A stretch of DNA of 35,980 nucleotides from Gammaproteobacteria bacterium (lineage in GTDB: Bacteria > Pseudomonadota > Gammaproteobacteria > Steroidobacterales > Steroidobacteraceae), in assembly GCA_009692245.1 (NCBI GenBank), contig SHZN01000004.1, positions 1-35,980 on the forward strand. The letters are read 5' to 3'. A program made the position numbers and the translations under genes. Positions 20,370 to 29,598 of the stretch are shown here, piece after piece; position 1 is the first letter of the stretch; each line of letters begins with the position of its first letter. Under the pieces are notes generated by a model. It had not been told where the DNA came from. It worked only from the letters and a program-made list of their open reading frames with translations, and searched no databases.

Positions 20370-20576
20370 GCGCCGGGCCGCCACCAAAAATGGAAAGAAT
20401 TGCGCAGCTGTTTGACGAGCTGGACGACCTGGTCTGCGTACTGAGGCATCGTCTGGGGCTCTGGCCCGCCGCGAGCCGCACCCGCCGCGCCTGAACTGGC
20501 GCGGGCGTACCGCCCTTGCCCTTGATTCCCGCTTTCCGTGCCACCATTGACAGACTCCGATCGCCAGGAGGCGCCG

Positions 20577-22436
20577 ATGAGCGAACACGCGACCGAAACC
20601 CGGGGGTTTCAGGCCGAAGTCAGCCGTTTGATGCGGTTGATGATCCATTCGATGTACAGCCACCGCGAGATTTTCCTGCGGGAGCTGATTTCCAACGCCT
20701 CCGATGCCTGTGACCGGCGGCGATTCGCCGCGCTCGCAGATCCCTCACTCGCGGGTGGCGGCGAGGCTTACGGGATCCGCGTCGATTTCGACTCAAAGGC
20801 TCGCACGCTGACTGTGTCCGATTCGGGCATCGGCATGACCCGCGATGAGGCGGGAGAGCATCTCGGCACGATCGCGAAATCCGGCACCGCCGAGTTCTTT
20901 GCGCGCCTGACCGGCGACGAGCAGAAAGACAGCCAGCTGATCGGGCAGTTCGGCGTCGGTTTCTATTCGGTATTCATCGTTGCGGAGCGCGTTGAAGTCC
21001 GCTCGCGCCGCGCCGGGATCGAGTCTGCTGTTGCGGTCTGCTGGAGCTCGAGCGGCGAGGGCGAATACACGCTCGAGACGATCACGCGCGACGAAATCGG
21101 CACGGCAGTCACCTTGCACCTGAAGGAGGATGCCGCGGAGTTCGCCGATCCATTCCGCCTGCGCGCGCTGATCCGGCGCTATTCCGATCACATCGCATTC
21201 CCCGTGCTGCTGCGCCCGGACGGAGGCAAGGGCGAGTATGACCGCGTCAACCAGGCGCAGGCCCTGTGGACGCGCCCGCGGCAGGAACTCAGCGACGACG
21301 ACTACCGCGAGTTCTATCGCCATGTCGCGCACGACGCCGCCGAGCCGCTCGCCTGGAGTCATAACCAGGTCGAGGGCCGCCGCGAGTACACGACGCTCCT
21401 GTACATACCGGCGGCCGCGCCATTTGACCTCTACAATCGCGAGTCGCCACGCGGTCTCCGGCTGTATGTGCGGCGCGTATTCATCCTGGATGACGCCGAG
21501 CAATTCCTGCCGCTGTTCTTGCGCTTCATCAAGGGCGTCGTCGATTCGGCGGACTTGCCGCTCAATGTATCGCGCGAGCTGCTGCAGCAGGATGCCGAAG
21601 TGCTGGCAATCAAGGGCGCGATCACCCGTCGCGTGCTGGAGATGCTCGCGCGGCTCGCCAACGACGAGCCGGAGAAGTACCGGACATTCTGGAAGGAATT
21701 CGGCGGCGTGCTCAAAGAAGGCGTCATCGAGGACCCCGGCAATCGCGAGCGGATCCTGCCGTTGCTGCGATTCGCGTCGACCGTAGGCGACGGCGAACTG
21801 CATTCGCTGGCCGATTACGTGGCGCGAATGCCAGAAGGCCAGAAGCAGGTCTACTACCTGCTGGCGGACAGCGCGACAGCCGCACGCCAGAGCCCGCAGC
21901 TCGAGGGCCTGCGCGCGCGCGGCGTCGAGGTGTTGCTGCTTTCGGATCGCATCGATCCCTGGCTCGCGACCCATCTCGACGAGGTCGACGGCCGCGTGAT
22001 CAAGGACGTGGCGAGCGGCGAACTCGAGCTTGCCGGATTGCCGCCACTCACCGCTGCAGTTGCACCGGTTGACACGATGCCGGCGCTCTATGCACGCATC
22101 GCCGCGCGACTCGCGGAACGGGTGGCCGGTGTGCGTGTGAGCACGCGCCTCGCCGAATCGGCCGCCTGCCTCGTGCGCGATTCCGCCGATCCTGGGCCCC
22201 AATTGCGCCGGCTGCTGGAGGCCGCTGGCCAGAAACTACCCGAATCCCGGTCGTGGCTGGAACTGAATCCGGCGCATCCGCTGGTCGTGCGGCTTCATCT
22301 TCTGCCGGACGGCGCCGCCTTCGACTCGCTCGCGGCACTGCTCGCTGATCAGGCGCAGATTGCCGAGGGCGGCGTGCCGCCGGATCCGGCCGGATTCGTG
22401 CGCCGGCTCAATGACTGGCTGCTCGGCAAGTACTAG
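20577..22436 (+). CDS. htpG: Molecular chaperone HtpG (Hsp90)
   Basis: MSEHATETRGFQAEVSRLMRLMIHSMYSHREIFLRELISNASDACDR...SDSGIGMTRDEAGEHLGTIAKSGTAEFF. Confidence 0.96.
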   Translation: MSEHATETRGFQAEVSRLMRLMIHSMYSHREIFLRELISNASDACDRRRFAALADPSLAGGGEAYGIRVDFDSKARTLTVSDSGIGMTRDEAGEHLGTIAKSGTAEFFARLTGDEQKDSQLIGQFGVGFYSVFIVAERVEVRSRRAGIESAVAVCWSSSGEGEYTLETITRDEIGTAVTLHLKEDAAEFADPFRLRALIRRYSDHIAFPVLLRPDGGKGEYDRVNQAQALWTRPRQELSDDDYREFYRHVAHDAAEPLAWSHNQVEGRREYTTLLYIPAAAPFDLYNRESPRGLRLYVRRVFILDDAEQFLPLFLRFIKGVVDSADLPLNVSRELLQQDAEVLAIKGAITRRVLEMLARLANDEPEKYRTFWKEFGGVLKEGVIEDPGNRERILPLLRFASTVGDGELHSLADYVARMPEGQKQVYYLLADSATAARQSPQLEGLRARGVEVLLLSDRIDPWLATHLDEVDGRVIKDVASGELELAGLPPLTAAVAPVDTMPALYARIAARLAERVAGVRVSTRLAESAACLVRDSADPGPQLRRLLEAAGQKLPESRSWLELNPAHPLVVRLHLLPDGAAFDSLAALLADQAQIAEGGVPPDPAGFVRRLNDWLLGKY

Positions 22437-22477
22437 CCGGCTGCATTCGCGGACTGCTGCAAAGCTGATATCTTTAA

Positions 22478-22661
22478 GGAACCTCTGAGCTACTCCCGCA
22501 TGGGCGCGACCGTGCGCGATTTTCGTCCCTGGCAAGGAGCGAGGAGCGATGTGTATCGGGATACATGAGCGACGAGCGACACCGCCAGGGGCGAAAATCG
22601 GCCGGTCCCAGCGGGTTGCGCGCGTGCAACGCGCCTCATGCGGGAGTAGAGCAGAGGTTCC
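22478..22661. repeat. 184-bp nested palindromic, MITE-like intergenic element (element B)
   Basis: Terminal inverted repeat GGAACCTCTGAGCTACTCCCGCATG (22478-22502) vs reverse complement of CATGCGGGAGTAGAGCAGAGGTTCC (22637-22661), 23/25; inner CGATTTTCGTCCCTGGC (22517-22533) vs GCCAGGGGCGAAAATCG (22584-22600), 16/17; apical TGTAT-CGGG-ATACA. Confidence 0.88.
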
Positions 22662-22664
22662 CTC

Positions 22665-23066
22665 ATGAGCGGCAGCAAGCCGACCGAAGACGAATTGCGC
22701 GCGCGCCTGTCGCCCGAGCAGTACTACGTGACTCGGCAACGGGGCACGGAGCGCGCATTCACGGGTGAGCATTACCGCAACGAAAAAACGGGCATGTACT
22801 TGTGCGTCTGCTGCGGAGAAAATCTTTTCTCGTCCGGGGCCAAATACGATTCCGGTTCCGGCTGGCCGTCATTCTGGCAGCCGGCGGCCGGGGCGCAGGT
22901 CGAGGCGCTGAAGGACGAATCGCACGGAATGCGCCGTACCGAAGTGTGTTGCGCAAAATGTGGCGCCCACCTGGGGCATGTTTTCGACGATGGCCCGCAG
23001 CCGACCGGGCAGCGTTATTGCATCAATTCGGCCGCGCTCGATTTCAAGCCGGAGCCGTCAAAATGA
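22665..23066 (+). CDS. msrB: Peptide-methionine (R)-S-oxide reductase MsrB
   Basis: [29 protein letters not shown]...[35 protein letters not shown]. Confidence 0.96.
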   Translation: MSGSKPTEDELRARLSPEQYYVTRQRGTERAFTGEHYRNEKTGMYLCVCCGENLFSSGAKYDSGSGWPSFWQPAAGAQVEALKDESHGMRRTEVCCAKCGAHLGHVFDDGPQPTGQRYCINSAALDFKPEPSK

Positions 23067-23539
23067 ATGCCCAGCGGCGATTCGCACTGGTGGTGGGCGC
23101 ATTGTCCCTGTTCGGCATGCAGGCCGGTGCGCAGGAAACTCCTGCGCCGGAAGCGCCGCTGGCGGAACCCCTGGTGATCACGGACCTCCTGCTCGGGGTC
23201 GGCGATGAGGCATTGCCGGGCATGGTCTGCCTCGTGCATTACACGGGCTGGCTGTATGACGAGCATGCCAAGGATCATCGCGGCCGCAGGTTCGACAGTT
23301 CGCGCGAGCGCGGGCCGCCATTCTCGTTTCCGCTCGGTGGCGGGCACGTGATCAAGGGCTGGGATCGTGGCATCGTCGGGATGAGGATCGGCGGCCTGCG
23401 GCGCCTCTTCATTCCGCCCGCGCTCGCATACGGCGATCGCAACATCGGCAATGGCACGGTCCCGCCACACTCGACACTTCTCTTCGAAGTCGAGTTGCTC
23501 GCCGTCGAGACCGTGACCGTCACCCCGCAGGCGCAATGA
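23063..23539 (+). CDS. FKBP-type peptidyl-prolyl cis-trans isomerase (secreted)
   Basis: [24 protein letters not shown] signal peptide; VHYTGWLYD...[50 protein letters not shown]; start overlaps msrB stop. Confidence 0.93.
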   Translation: MNAQRRFALVVGALSLFGMQAGAQETPAPEAPLAEPLVITDLLLGVGDEALPGMVCLVHYTGWLYDEHAKDHRGRRFDSSRERGPPFSFPLGGGHVIKGWDRGIVGMRIGGLRRLFIPPALAYGDRNIGNGTVPPHSTLLFEVELLAVETVTVTPQAQ

Positions 23540-23561
23540 AGGCCCGCGTTGAGCACGCGGC

Positions 23562-24215
23562 GTGACTGCACAGGCGCCGACACTTCAGAAGATCTCGATT
23601 GCCGGTTCGGCCGGGCCGATCGAAGCAATCATCGAGCGGCCGCCCGGTGCAATCACAGGGATCGTCGCCGTGTGCTGCCATCCGCACCCGCTGTACGGCG
23701 GCACGATGCAGAACAAGGTCGTGCACACGTTGGCGCGCGCGGCGCAGGACCGGGGCGTCACCAGCCTGCGCTTCAACTTCCGTGGCGTGGGCGGCAGCGG
23801 TGGCATGCATGACAAAGGCGTGGGCGAATCGGACGATGCGGCAGCGGTCGCCGACTGGTGCCGGCACGAACTGGGCGCCGGAGGCCTGTGGGCGCTCGGG
23901 TTCTCATTTGGAAGCTATGTCGCGCTTCGCCTCGCCGCGGTGCGTGAAGCGCACCTGCTGGTGACGGTCGCCCCGCCTGTGCAACGCTTCGATTTTGTGC
24001 GGCTTGAGGTTCCGCGCTGCCCATGGCTGGTCGTCCAGGGCGATGCCGACACACTTGTCAATCACGAGGCCGTGCTGGGCTGGGCCAGGGACCTGAATCC
24101 GGCGCCGCAGGTCGAAATCCTGCCGGGCGCCGAGCATTTCTTTCACGGCCGCCTGACAGTATTGCGTGCGCTGGTCGGGGAATGGCTGGGCCGGCAGCTG
24201 AAGACGGCCGGCTGA
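23562..24215 (+). CDS. Alpha/beta hydrolase family protein
   Basis: CCHPHPLYGGTMQNKVVHTLARAAQDRGVTSLRFNFRGVGGSGG...LGFSFGSYVALRLA; GTG start. Confidence 0.9.
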   Translation: MTAQAPTLQKISIAGSAGPIEAIIERPPGAITGIVAVCCHPHPLYGGTMQNKVVHTLARAAQDRGVTSLRFNFRGVGGSGGMHDKGVGESDDAAAVADWCRHELGAGGLWALGFSFGSYVALRLAAVREAHLLVTVAPPVQRFDFVRLEVPRCPWLVVQGDADTLVNHEAVLGWARDLNPAPQVEILPGAEHFFHGRLTVLRALVGEWLGRQLKTAG

Positions 24216-24222
24216 AAAACGA

Positions 24223-24245
24223 ACGGGGCGGCAGGGCCGCCCCGT
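24223..24245 (-). terminator. Hairpin terminator, likely for the HU gene
   Basis: ACGGGGCGGC-AGG-GCCGCCCCGT perfect 10-bp stem; minus strand continues TCGTTTTTC. Confidence 0.7.
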
Positions 24246-24276
24246 CAGTACCTTGAGTACAACTCGACGGCTGGCT

Positions 24277-24588
24277 TCAGCCGACCATCTCGTTGAGGTT
24301 CTTGAGGGCGCGAATACGCACCTTCTTCGAGGCCGGCTTGGCCTTGATCATCATCTTCTCGCCCGTGAAGGGGTTGACACCCTCGCGCGCCTTGGTGGCG
24401 GGCTTCTTCACGACGCGCATCTTGCAGACGCCCGGCAACGTGAACACGCCGGCGCCCTTCAGCGCTTTCTTCATCGCGCCATTCAGCGAATCGAGCACTG
24501 CGCCGACCTGCTTCTTGCTGAGATCGGTCGCGCCCGCGACCGCCGATAAGATCTGCGACTTCGTCGGAGCCGCGTTCTTCTTCGCCAT
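24277..24588 (-). CDS. HU/IHF family DNA-binding protein
   Basis: MAKKNAAPTKSQILSAVAGATDLSKKQVGAVLDSLNGAMKKALKGAGVFTLPGVCKMRVVKKPATKAREGVNPFTGEKMMIKAKPASKKVRIRALKNL. Confidence 0.93.
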   Translation of the reverse strand: MAKKNAAPTKSQILSAVAGATDLSKKQVGAVLDSLNGAMKKALKGAGVFTLPGVCKMRVVKKPATKAREGVNPFTGEKMMIKAKPASKKVRIRALKNLNEMVG

Positions 24589-24598
24589 TGAGTTGTCT

Positions 24599-24632
24599 CC
24601 TGTGGTTTTGGCACAGGCGGGAAGGTCCCGCC
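24599..24632 (-). promoter_or_regulatory. Tandem perfect hairpins in HU 5' leader, proximal one overlapping the Shine-Dalgarno
   Basis: Minus strand: GGCGGGA-CCT-TCCCGCC, then CCTGTG-CCAAAAC-CACAGG immediately followed by AG ACAACTCA ATG. Confidence 0.6.
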
Positions 24633-24737
24633 CTGATCAGTTGTCGGCGCGCACGATACCACGGAAAATCCCGTGACATAAGTGGGTTGAGAGCAATTTT
24701 GAGCAGTTTTTTACGGCTCGCCGCGTGGCAGCGATCT

Positions 24738-25214
24738 TCACTCGAGATAGAACTCGCGGGTCCATCGGGCGTTGATTTCGGGGCCGTCGGCGACGGTGCG
24801 CGCCCGTATCTCGATCGTGATCGGCTCGCGATGTCGCACCGTGACCGTCGCCAGATAAGTCGGGCCGCCAAGTTCGTTGACACGACGCCACGACAGTGCT
24901 TGTCGTTCGCCGATGAGTGTCACGGCCTCTGCATCGAGCTCGATTGCCGCGAGCCGCTCAGTGGCGGCGCCAGTTGCGGGCGCGATTGTAATAGTCAGCA
25001 GAGCTAGATTGGGCCTCTGCACAATGTCGTAACTACCCGCAATCGCTGGAGGCAGGTCGCTGGTTAGTGTCAGCGCGTAATACAGCTGGACATCGCCGGC
25101 GGTGACAGAGCCGGGGTCGGCGAATTCACGGGCCGGTGGCGGCGAGCCCGGATGGTCGCCACAGCCGCAAATTGTCAGGCAACTGAGCGCGAAGACTTGC
25201 GTGCGCAGTAACAC
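24738..25214 (-). CDS. DUF4426-like lipoprotein
   Basis: MLLRTQVFALSCLTICGCGDHPG lipoprotein signal; VQLYYALTLTSDLPPAIAGSYDIVQRPNLALLTITI. Confidence 0.75.
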   Translation of the reverse strand: MLLRTQVFALSCLTICGCGDHPGSPPPAREFADPGSVTAGDVQLYYALTLTSDLPPAIAGSYDIVQRPNLALLTITIAPATGAATERLAAIELDAEAVTLIGERQALSWRRVNELGGPTYLATVTVRHREPITIEIRARTVADGPEINARWTREFYLE

Positions 25215-25226
25215 TTCAAGAAGCCC

Positions 25227-25532
25227 TCAACCCTGGTGCTCCGGCAAGCCGGCCAGGGCCGGTGGCAGCCGGTTAACGCCCGCGATGGCCAGCAGCTTGT
25301 CGCGCGACTTTCCGCCCTGCAGCAGGCTGACCGAGGCCCGAGGCACGTCAAAAAGCCCGGCAATGAACCACCGCAGCCGCTCATTGGCCGCCTCATCCAC
25401 CGGAGCGGCCGCAATCCGGATCTTCACGCGCCCGGCCAGGACACCGCAAATGCCGTCGGCACCGGCACGTGGCTGGATGCGCACTGCGATGCGCAGGCCG
25501 TTCGTGTCGGGCATGCACCAGGGCCGTTCCAT
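25227..25532 (-). CDS. yggU: DUF167 family protein (YggU)
   Basis: LRIAVRIQPRAGADGICGVLAGRVKIRIAAAPVDEAANERLRWFIAGLFDVPRASVSLLQGGKSRDKLL; adjacent to yggT. Confidence 0.9.
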   Translation of the reverse strand: MERPWCMPDTNGLRIAVRIQPRAGADGICGVLAGRVKIRIAAAPVDEAANERLRWFIAGLFDVPRASVSLLQGGKSRDKLLAIAGVNRLPPALAGLPEHQG

Positions 25533-25535
25533 GAG

Positions 25536-26063
25536 TCAGGCGATCAGGATCAGGAGCGCCTGCAGGCCGATCAGTGCCACCAGCGGAGAGAAATCGAGGC
25601 CACCGATCAGCGGCAATACCCGGCGCAGCGGACGCAGCAACGGCTCGCAGAGCGACGAGAGCAGGCCGACGACCGGGCTGTAAGTTCCCGGCGCAATGAA
25701 TGACAGCAATGCATAGACGAAAATCAGGACCTGAAGGAGCCGGATTGTGGATATGACGAGCGAGCGCAGGCCCGCGACCACGAGCGGGACAAACGGAATC
25801 AAGGCGCCGGCCCGCAAGCGGAACATCAGCAGCGTCGCCAGGAGTTGCACTGCGACCAGGGCGACCAGCGAAGCGGTGTCCATGCGGCCTATGGGCGGCA
25901 GCACGCGTCGCAGCGGAAGCACGAGCCAGTTCGTCAGCGACAGCACGGCCTGCGACAAGGGATTGCGAAAGTCCGCACGCATCAGAGGCAGCAGGAATCG
26001 CAGCAGGAAGGCGACGACCGCGAGCGAAAGCACCGACTCGAAGATGAAAATCAGGGCATCCAT
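25536..26063 (-). CDS. yggT: YggT family membrane protein
   Basis: Hydrophobic duplicated repeat with [11 protein letters not shown] / [26 protein letters not shown]. Confidence 0.92.
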   Translation of the reverse strand: MDALIFIFESVLSLAVVAFLLRFLLPLMRADFRNPLSQAVLSLTNWLVLPLRRVLPPIGRMDTASLVALVAVQLLATLLMFRLRAGALIPFVPLVVAGLRSLVISTIRLLQVLIFVYALLSFIAPGTYSPVVGLLSSLCEPLLRPLRRVLPLIGGLDFSPLVALIGLQALLILIA

Positions 26064-26177
26064 GGGCTACACATCCCTGGTCAAGGCCGCTCCTCGTGGG
26101 GGCGCCGCGATTGTAGTGCGCTTCGCGGCAAGCAGCGCAATAATGCGATCCGGCTGACAGTGGAGGAGTCCGTCCCG

Positions 26178-26639
26178 ATGAAACTAAACGTCAATGACCG
26201 TGAAATTGATGTCGAGGCGGCCTCCGACACGCCGCTCCTGTGGGTGCTTCGCGACCATCTCGGGATGACTGGCACAAAGTACGGTTGCGGCATGGCGCTG
26301 TGCGGCGCATGCACCGTGCACGTCGATGGCGTGGCGACGCGGTCCTGCGTACTGCCGCTCGCGGCAGTCGAGGGCAAGCGCATCGCGACGATCGAAGGCC
26401 TGTCGGCTGATCGCAGTCATCCGGTGCAGCAAGCCTGGCTCGAATTGGATGTGCCGCAATGCGGGTACTGCCAGTCAGGACAGATCATGTCGGCGGTCGC
26501 TCTGCTTGAACGCACCCTGGCGCCGACCGACGATGAGATTGACGCGGCGATGTCCGGCAATATCTGCCGCTGTGGTACCTACCCGCGCATCCGCAAGGCG
26601 ATCCACCGTGCGGCAGAACTCTCCAGCAAAGGGGAATGA
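26178..26639 (+). CDS. iorA: (2Fe-2S)-binding small subunit of molybdenum hydroxylase, isoquinoline 1-oxidoreductase alpha-like
   Basis: [30 protein letters not shown]...[19 protein letters not shown]...[21 protein letters not shown] 26178. Confidence 0.92.
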   Translation: MKLNVNDREIDVEAASDTPLLWVLRDHLGMTGTKYGCGMALCGACTVHVDGVATRSCVLPLAAVEGKRIATIEGLSADRSHPVQQAWLELDVPQCGYCQSGQIMSAVALLERTLAPTDDEIDAAMSGNICRCGTYPRIRKAIHRAAELSSKGE

Positions 26640-28789
26640 CCATGGACACGTACGCAACCGATCCCGGTCGGCGCGACTTCCTGAAGGTCTCGGCACTGGC
26701 CGGTGGCGGGCTGATCATCGGCCTGACGCTGCCTGGCTGCGGCAAGCGAGCGCCGGTCGCGGCTGCAGTTGGCGGCATGCCGAACGCCTGGCTCAAGATC
26801 GGCGGCGACAACCGTATCACGATATTAGTCGACCGATCTGAGATGGGGCAGGGCGTGTATACGGCGCTGCCGATGCTGCTCGCCGAGGAACTAGAGGTGC
26901 CGCTCGCGGCGATTGCAATCGAAGCGGCGCCGGCGGGCGCTGCCTATTTCAACCAGATGATCGGCGTGCAGCTCACTGGCGGGAGCACCAGCGTGCGCGA
27001 CGCCTGGACCCGGCTGCGCAAGGCGGGCGCGGCGGCGCGCGTGATGCTGATCCAGGCGGCCGCCACGGAATGGGACGTCGACGTTTCCGAATGCCACGTC
27101 GAAGGCGGGCGCGTGCTGAATGCCGATGGCGATGCCCTGACCTATGGCGAAGTTGCCGAGGCCGCATCGAAACTTCCGGTGCCGAAGGACGTGCCGCTCA
27201 AGCCGGCCGGCGAATTCAAGCTGATCGGCACGCGCGCCCGGCGCACTGACACCGCCGGCAAGGTTGACGGTTCCGCGCAGTTCGGCCTCGACGTGCAGCT
27301 GCCCGGCATGCTGTACGCGTCGCTGGCGCAGTGCCCCGTGCTCGGCGGCTCCGTGCAAAGCGTGGATTCCGCGGCTGCCGAAGCGATGTCCGGCGTGCGC
27401 CGCGTATTGACAACTGCAAGCGGCGTGGTCGTCGTGGCCGACCATTTCTGGCAGGCGCGCCAGGCCCGCGATGCGCTCAAGATCAGGTGGGACGCCGGCG
27501 CCAACGCCGTGCTCGACTCGAAGAAAGTGGCGGCAACGCTCGCGAAGGCGGCTGCATCCGGCGCCGGGCTTGCGGTGCGCAGCGACGGCGACGCGGCAGC
27601 AGCGATCAAGGGTGCGCACCAGGCCGTGCGCGCGGTCTATCGCCTGCCAATGCTGGCGCATTCGACGCTCGAGCCGATGAACTGCACGGCGGATGTTCGC
27701 GCCGACGGCTGCGACCTGCATGTCGGCACGCAGTGGCAGGACGCGGCCCAGGCCGCGGCCGCGAAGGCCGCGGGCCTCGAGCCCGCACAGGTGAACGTGC
27801 ACACGACGCTGCTCGGCGGTGGCTTCGGCCGGCGCATCGAAGTGGACTTCATACCGGCGGCGGTCGAGGCTTCGAAAGCGCTCGGCAAGCCGGTCAAGCT
27901 GATCTGGACCCGCGAAGACGACACGACGCATGACGCCTACCGCCCGCCGGCACACGACACGGTTACCGGTGCGCTCGATGCCGACGGACGGCTGGTCGCC
28001 TGGCAATTTCACATCGTCAGCCCTTCGATCACGGCCCGGGTGTTCGCCAGCCCGGACGCAGATCCGAAGGTCGCGGACGCTTTTGCGGTCGAGGCGGCGC
28101 AGAACTATCCGTATGACGTCCCCAACGTCTTGGTGACTTACCTGCGCCAGGAGATCGGCATCAAAGTCGGCTACTGGCGTTCGGTCAGCCATGCGCTCAA
28201 TTGCTTCGTCGCCGAGAGCTTCATGGACGAGCTGGCGCATGCGGCCGGCAAAGATCCATTCGAGTTCCGCCGCGCTATGCTCGACAAGCAGCCGCGCTTC
28301 AAGCGCGTGCTCGAAGCCGCCGCCGGCATGGTCGACTGGGGCAAGTCGCCGGCCGGCCGCCACCACGGCATCGCACTGATGGAGGGCTATGGCACTTACC
28401 TGGCGGAGGTGGCCGAAGTCTCGGTCACCGGCGGCGCGCTCAAGGTGCATCGCGTGGTCTGCGCGGTCGACTGCGGGCTAATGGTGAATCCCGCGATCGT
28501 CGAATCGCAGATCGAGAGCGGCATCATCTTCGGCCTGACCGCCGCGCTGTGGGGCGAGATCACGCTCGAGGGCGGCCGGGTGCGCGAGTCAAACTTCGAC
28601 AAGTACCGGCTGATGCGTCTGAACGAGGCGCCGGTCATCGAAGTCATGCTGCTCGACAGCGACGAGTCTCCGGGCGGCATCGGCGAACCGTCGACAGCGG
28701 TCGTGGCGCCGGCGGTCTGCAATGCGATCTTCGCGGCGACCGGCAAGCGCCTGCGCGAGCTACCGATCAGCCGGGCTTTCAAGATCTGA
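26636..28789 (+). CDS. iorB: Molybdopterin-binding large subunit of molybdenum hydroxylase, isoquinoline 1-oxidoreductase beta-like, Tat-exported
   Basis: [19 protein letters not shown] Tat motif; [68 protein letters not shown]. Confidence 0.92.
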   Translation: MTMDTYATDPGRRDFLKVSALAGGGLIIGLTLPGCGKRAPVAAAVGGMPNAWLKIGGDNRITILVDRSEMGQGVYTALPMLLAEELEVPLAAIAIEAAPAGAAYFNQMIGVQLTGGSTSVRDAWTRLRKAGAAARVMLIQAAATEWDVDVSECHVEGGRVLNADGDALTYGEVAEAASKLPVPKDVPLKPAGEFKLIGTRARRTDTAGKVDGSAQFGLDVQLPGMLYASLAQCPVLGGSVQSVDSAAAEAMSGVRRVLTTASGVVVVADHFWQARQARDALKIRWDAGANAVLDSKKVAATLAKAAASGAGLAVRSDGDAAAAIKGAHQAVRAVYRLPMLAHSTLEPMNCTADVRADGCDLHVGTQWQDAAQAAAAKAAGLEPAQVNVHTTLLGGGFGRRIEVDFIPAAVEASKALGKPVKLIWTREDDTTHDAYRPPAHDTVTGALDADGRLVAWQFHIVSPSITARVFASPDADPKVADAFAVEAAQNYPYDVPNVLVTYLRQEIGIKVGYWRSVSHALNCFVAESFMDELAHAAGKDPFEFRRAMLDKQPRFKRVLEAAAGMVDWGKSPAGRHHGIALMEGYGTYLAEVAEVSVTGGALKVHRVVCAVDCGLMVNPAIVESQIESGIIFGLTAALWGEITLEGGRVRESNFDKYRLMRLNEAPVIEVMLLDSDESPGGIGEPSTAVVAPAVCNAIFAATGKRLRELPISRAFKI

Positions 28790-28804
28790 CGGTGGACGGC
28801 GGCG

Positions 28805-29500
28805 TCAACCGCGCTCGCCGAAGAGTGCGGTGCCAATGCGAACGTGCGTCGCGCCCTCGACGATCGCGGATTCGAAATCGCTGCTCATGCCCATGGATAG
28901 CGCATCGAGCCGGTGCCCGGCGGCGTTCAGGGACTCGAGCAGGTTACGCAGTGCGCGAAACCAGTGACGCTGCCGCTCAGGATCCGTTTCCTCCGGTGGC
29001 AGGCACATCAGCCCGCGCAGCGAAATTCGCGGAAGCGATGCGATTCGTCCGGCGAGCGCCGGCAGTTCGCCGGGATCGACGCCGGCTTTCGTTGCCTCGC
29101 CGCCGAGCCGCACCTGGATGCAGACCGCGAGGGGCGCGCGTTCAGGCGGCCGTTGCTCGGACAGGCGTTCGGCGATCTTCAGTCGATCGACTGTGTGCAC
29201 CCAGTCGAACAGCTCGGCGACCGGCCGCGTCTTGTTGCTTTGCAGCGCGCCGATGAAATGCCAGGTGAGCATCCGGTCCTGAAGCGCGGCGAAGTGTTCG
29301 CGCGCCTCCTGCAGGTAATTCTCGGCGACGTCCGTCAGGCCACCGTCGACGGCCGCCACGACCCTTGCCAGTGGCTGGGACTTCGCGACGCCGACCAGCC
29401 TGAGGGCGGCCGGATCCCGGCCCGCGGCGCGGGCGGCGACTTCGATCTTTTCGCGCAAAAAGCCGAGCCTTTGAGCAGGATTCTGCGGAGTAGTTAACAT
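28805..29500 (-). CDS. yggS: YggS family pyridoxal phosphate-dependent protein
   Basis: RLVGVAKSQPLARVVAAVDGGLTDVAENYLQEAREH...WHFIGALQSNKTRPVAELFDWVHTVDRLKIAERL...LSMGMSSDFESAIVEGATHVRIGTALFGER. Confidence 0.95.
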   Translation of the reverse strand: MLTTPQNPAQRLGFLREKIEVAARAAGRDPAALRLVGVAKSQPLARVVAAVDGGLTDVAENYLQEAREHFAALQDRMLTWHFIGALQSNKTRPVAELFDWVHTVDRLKIAERLSEQRPPERAPLAVCIQVRLGGEATKAGVDPGELPALAGRIASLPRISLRGLMCLPPEETDPERQRHWFRALRNLLESLNAAGHRLDALSMGMSSDFESAIVEGATHVRIGTALFGERG

Positions 29501-29598
29501 ATTGGAGTGCGCTGGTCAGGGCTATCCTGACGCCGGCCCCGAGCTGCCAATGACTGGCCGCCGGGGTTCTCGTTCGTGCACCGAGCCAGGGAGTAGTA

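Noticed and set aside
20793-22202. 469-aa minus-strand ORF inside htpG
   Set aside because: Antisense shadow ORF of htpG.
26891-28450. 519-aa minus-strand ORF inside iorB
   Set aside because: Antisense shadow ORF of a confidently identified molybdenum hydroxylase subunit.
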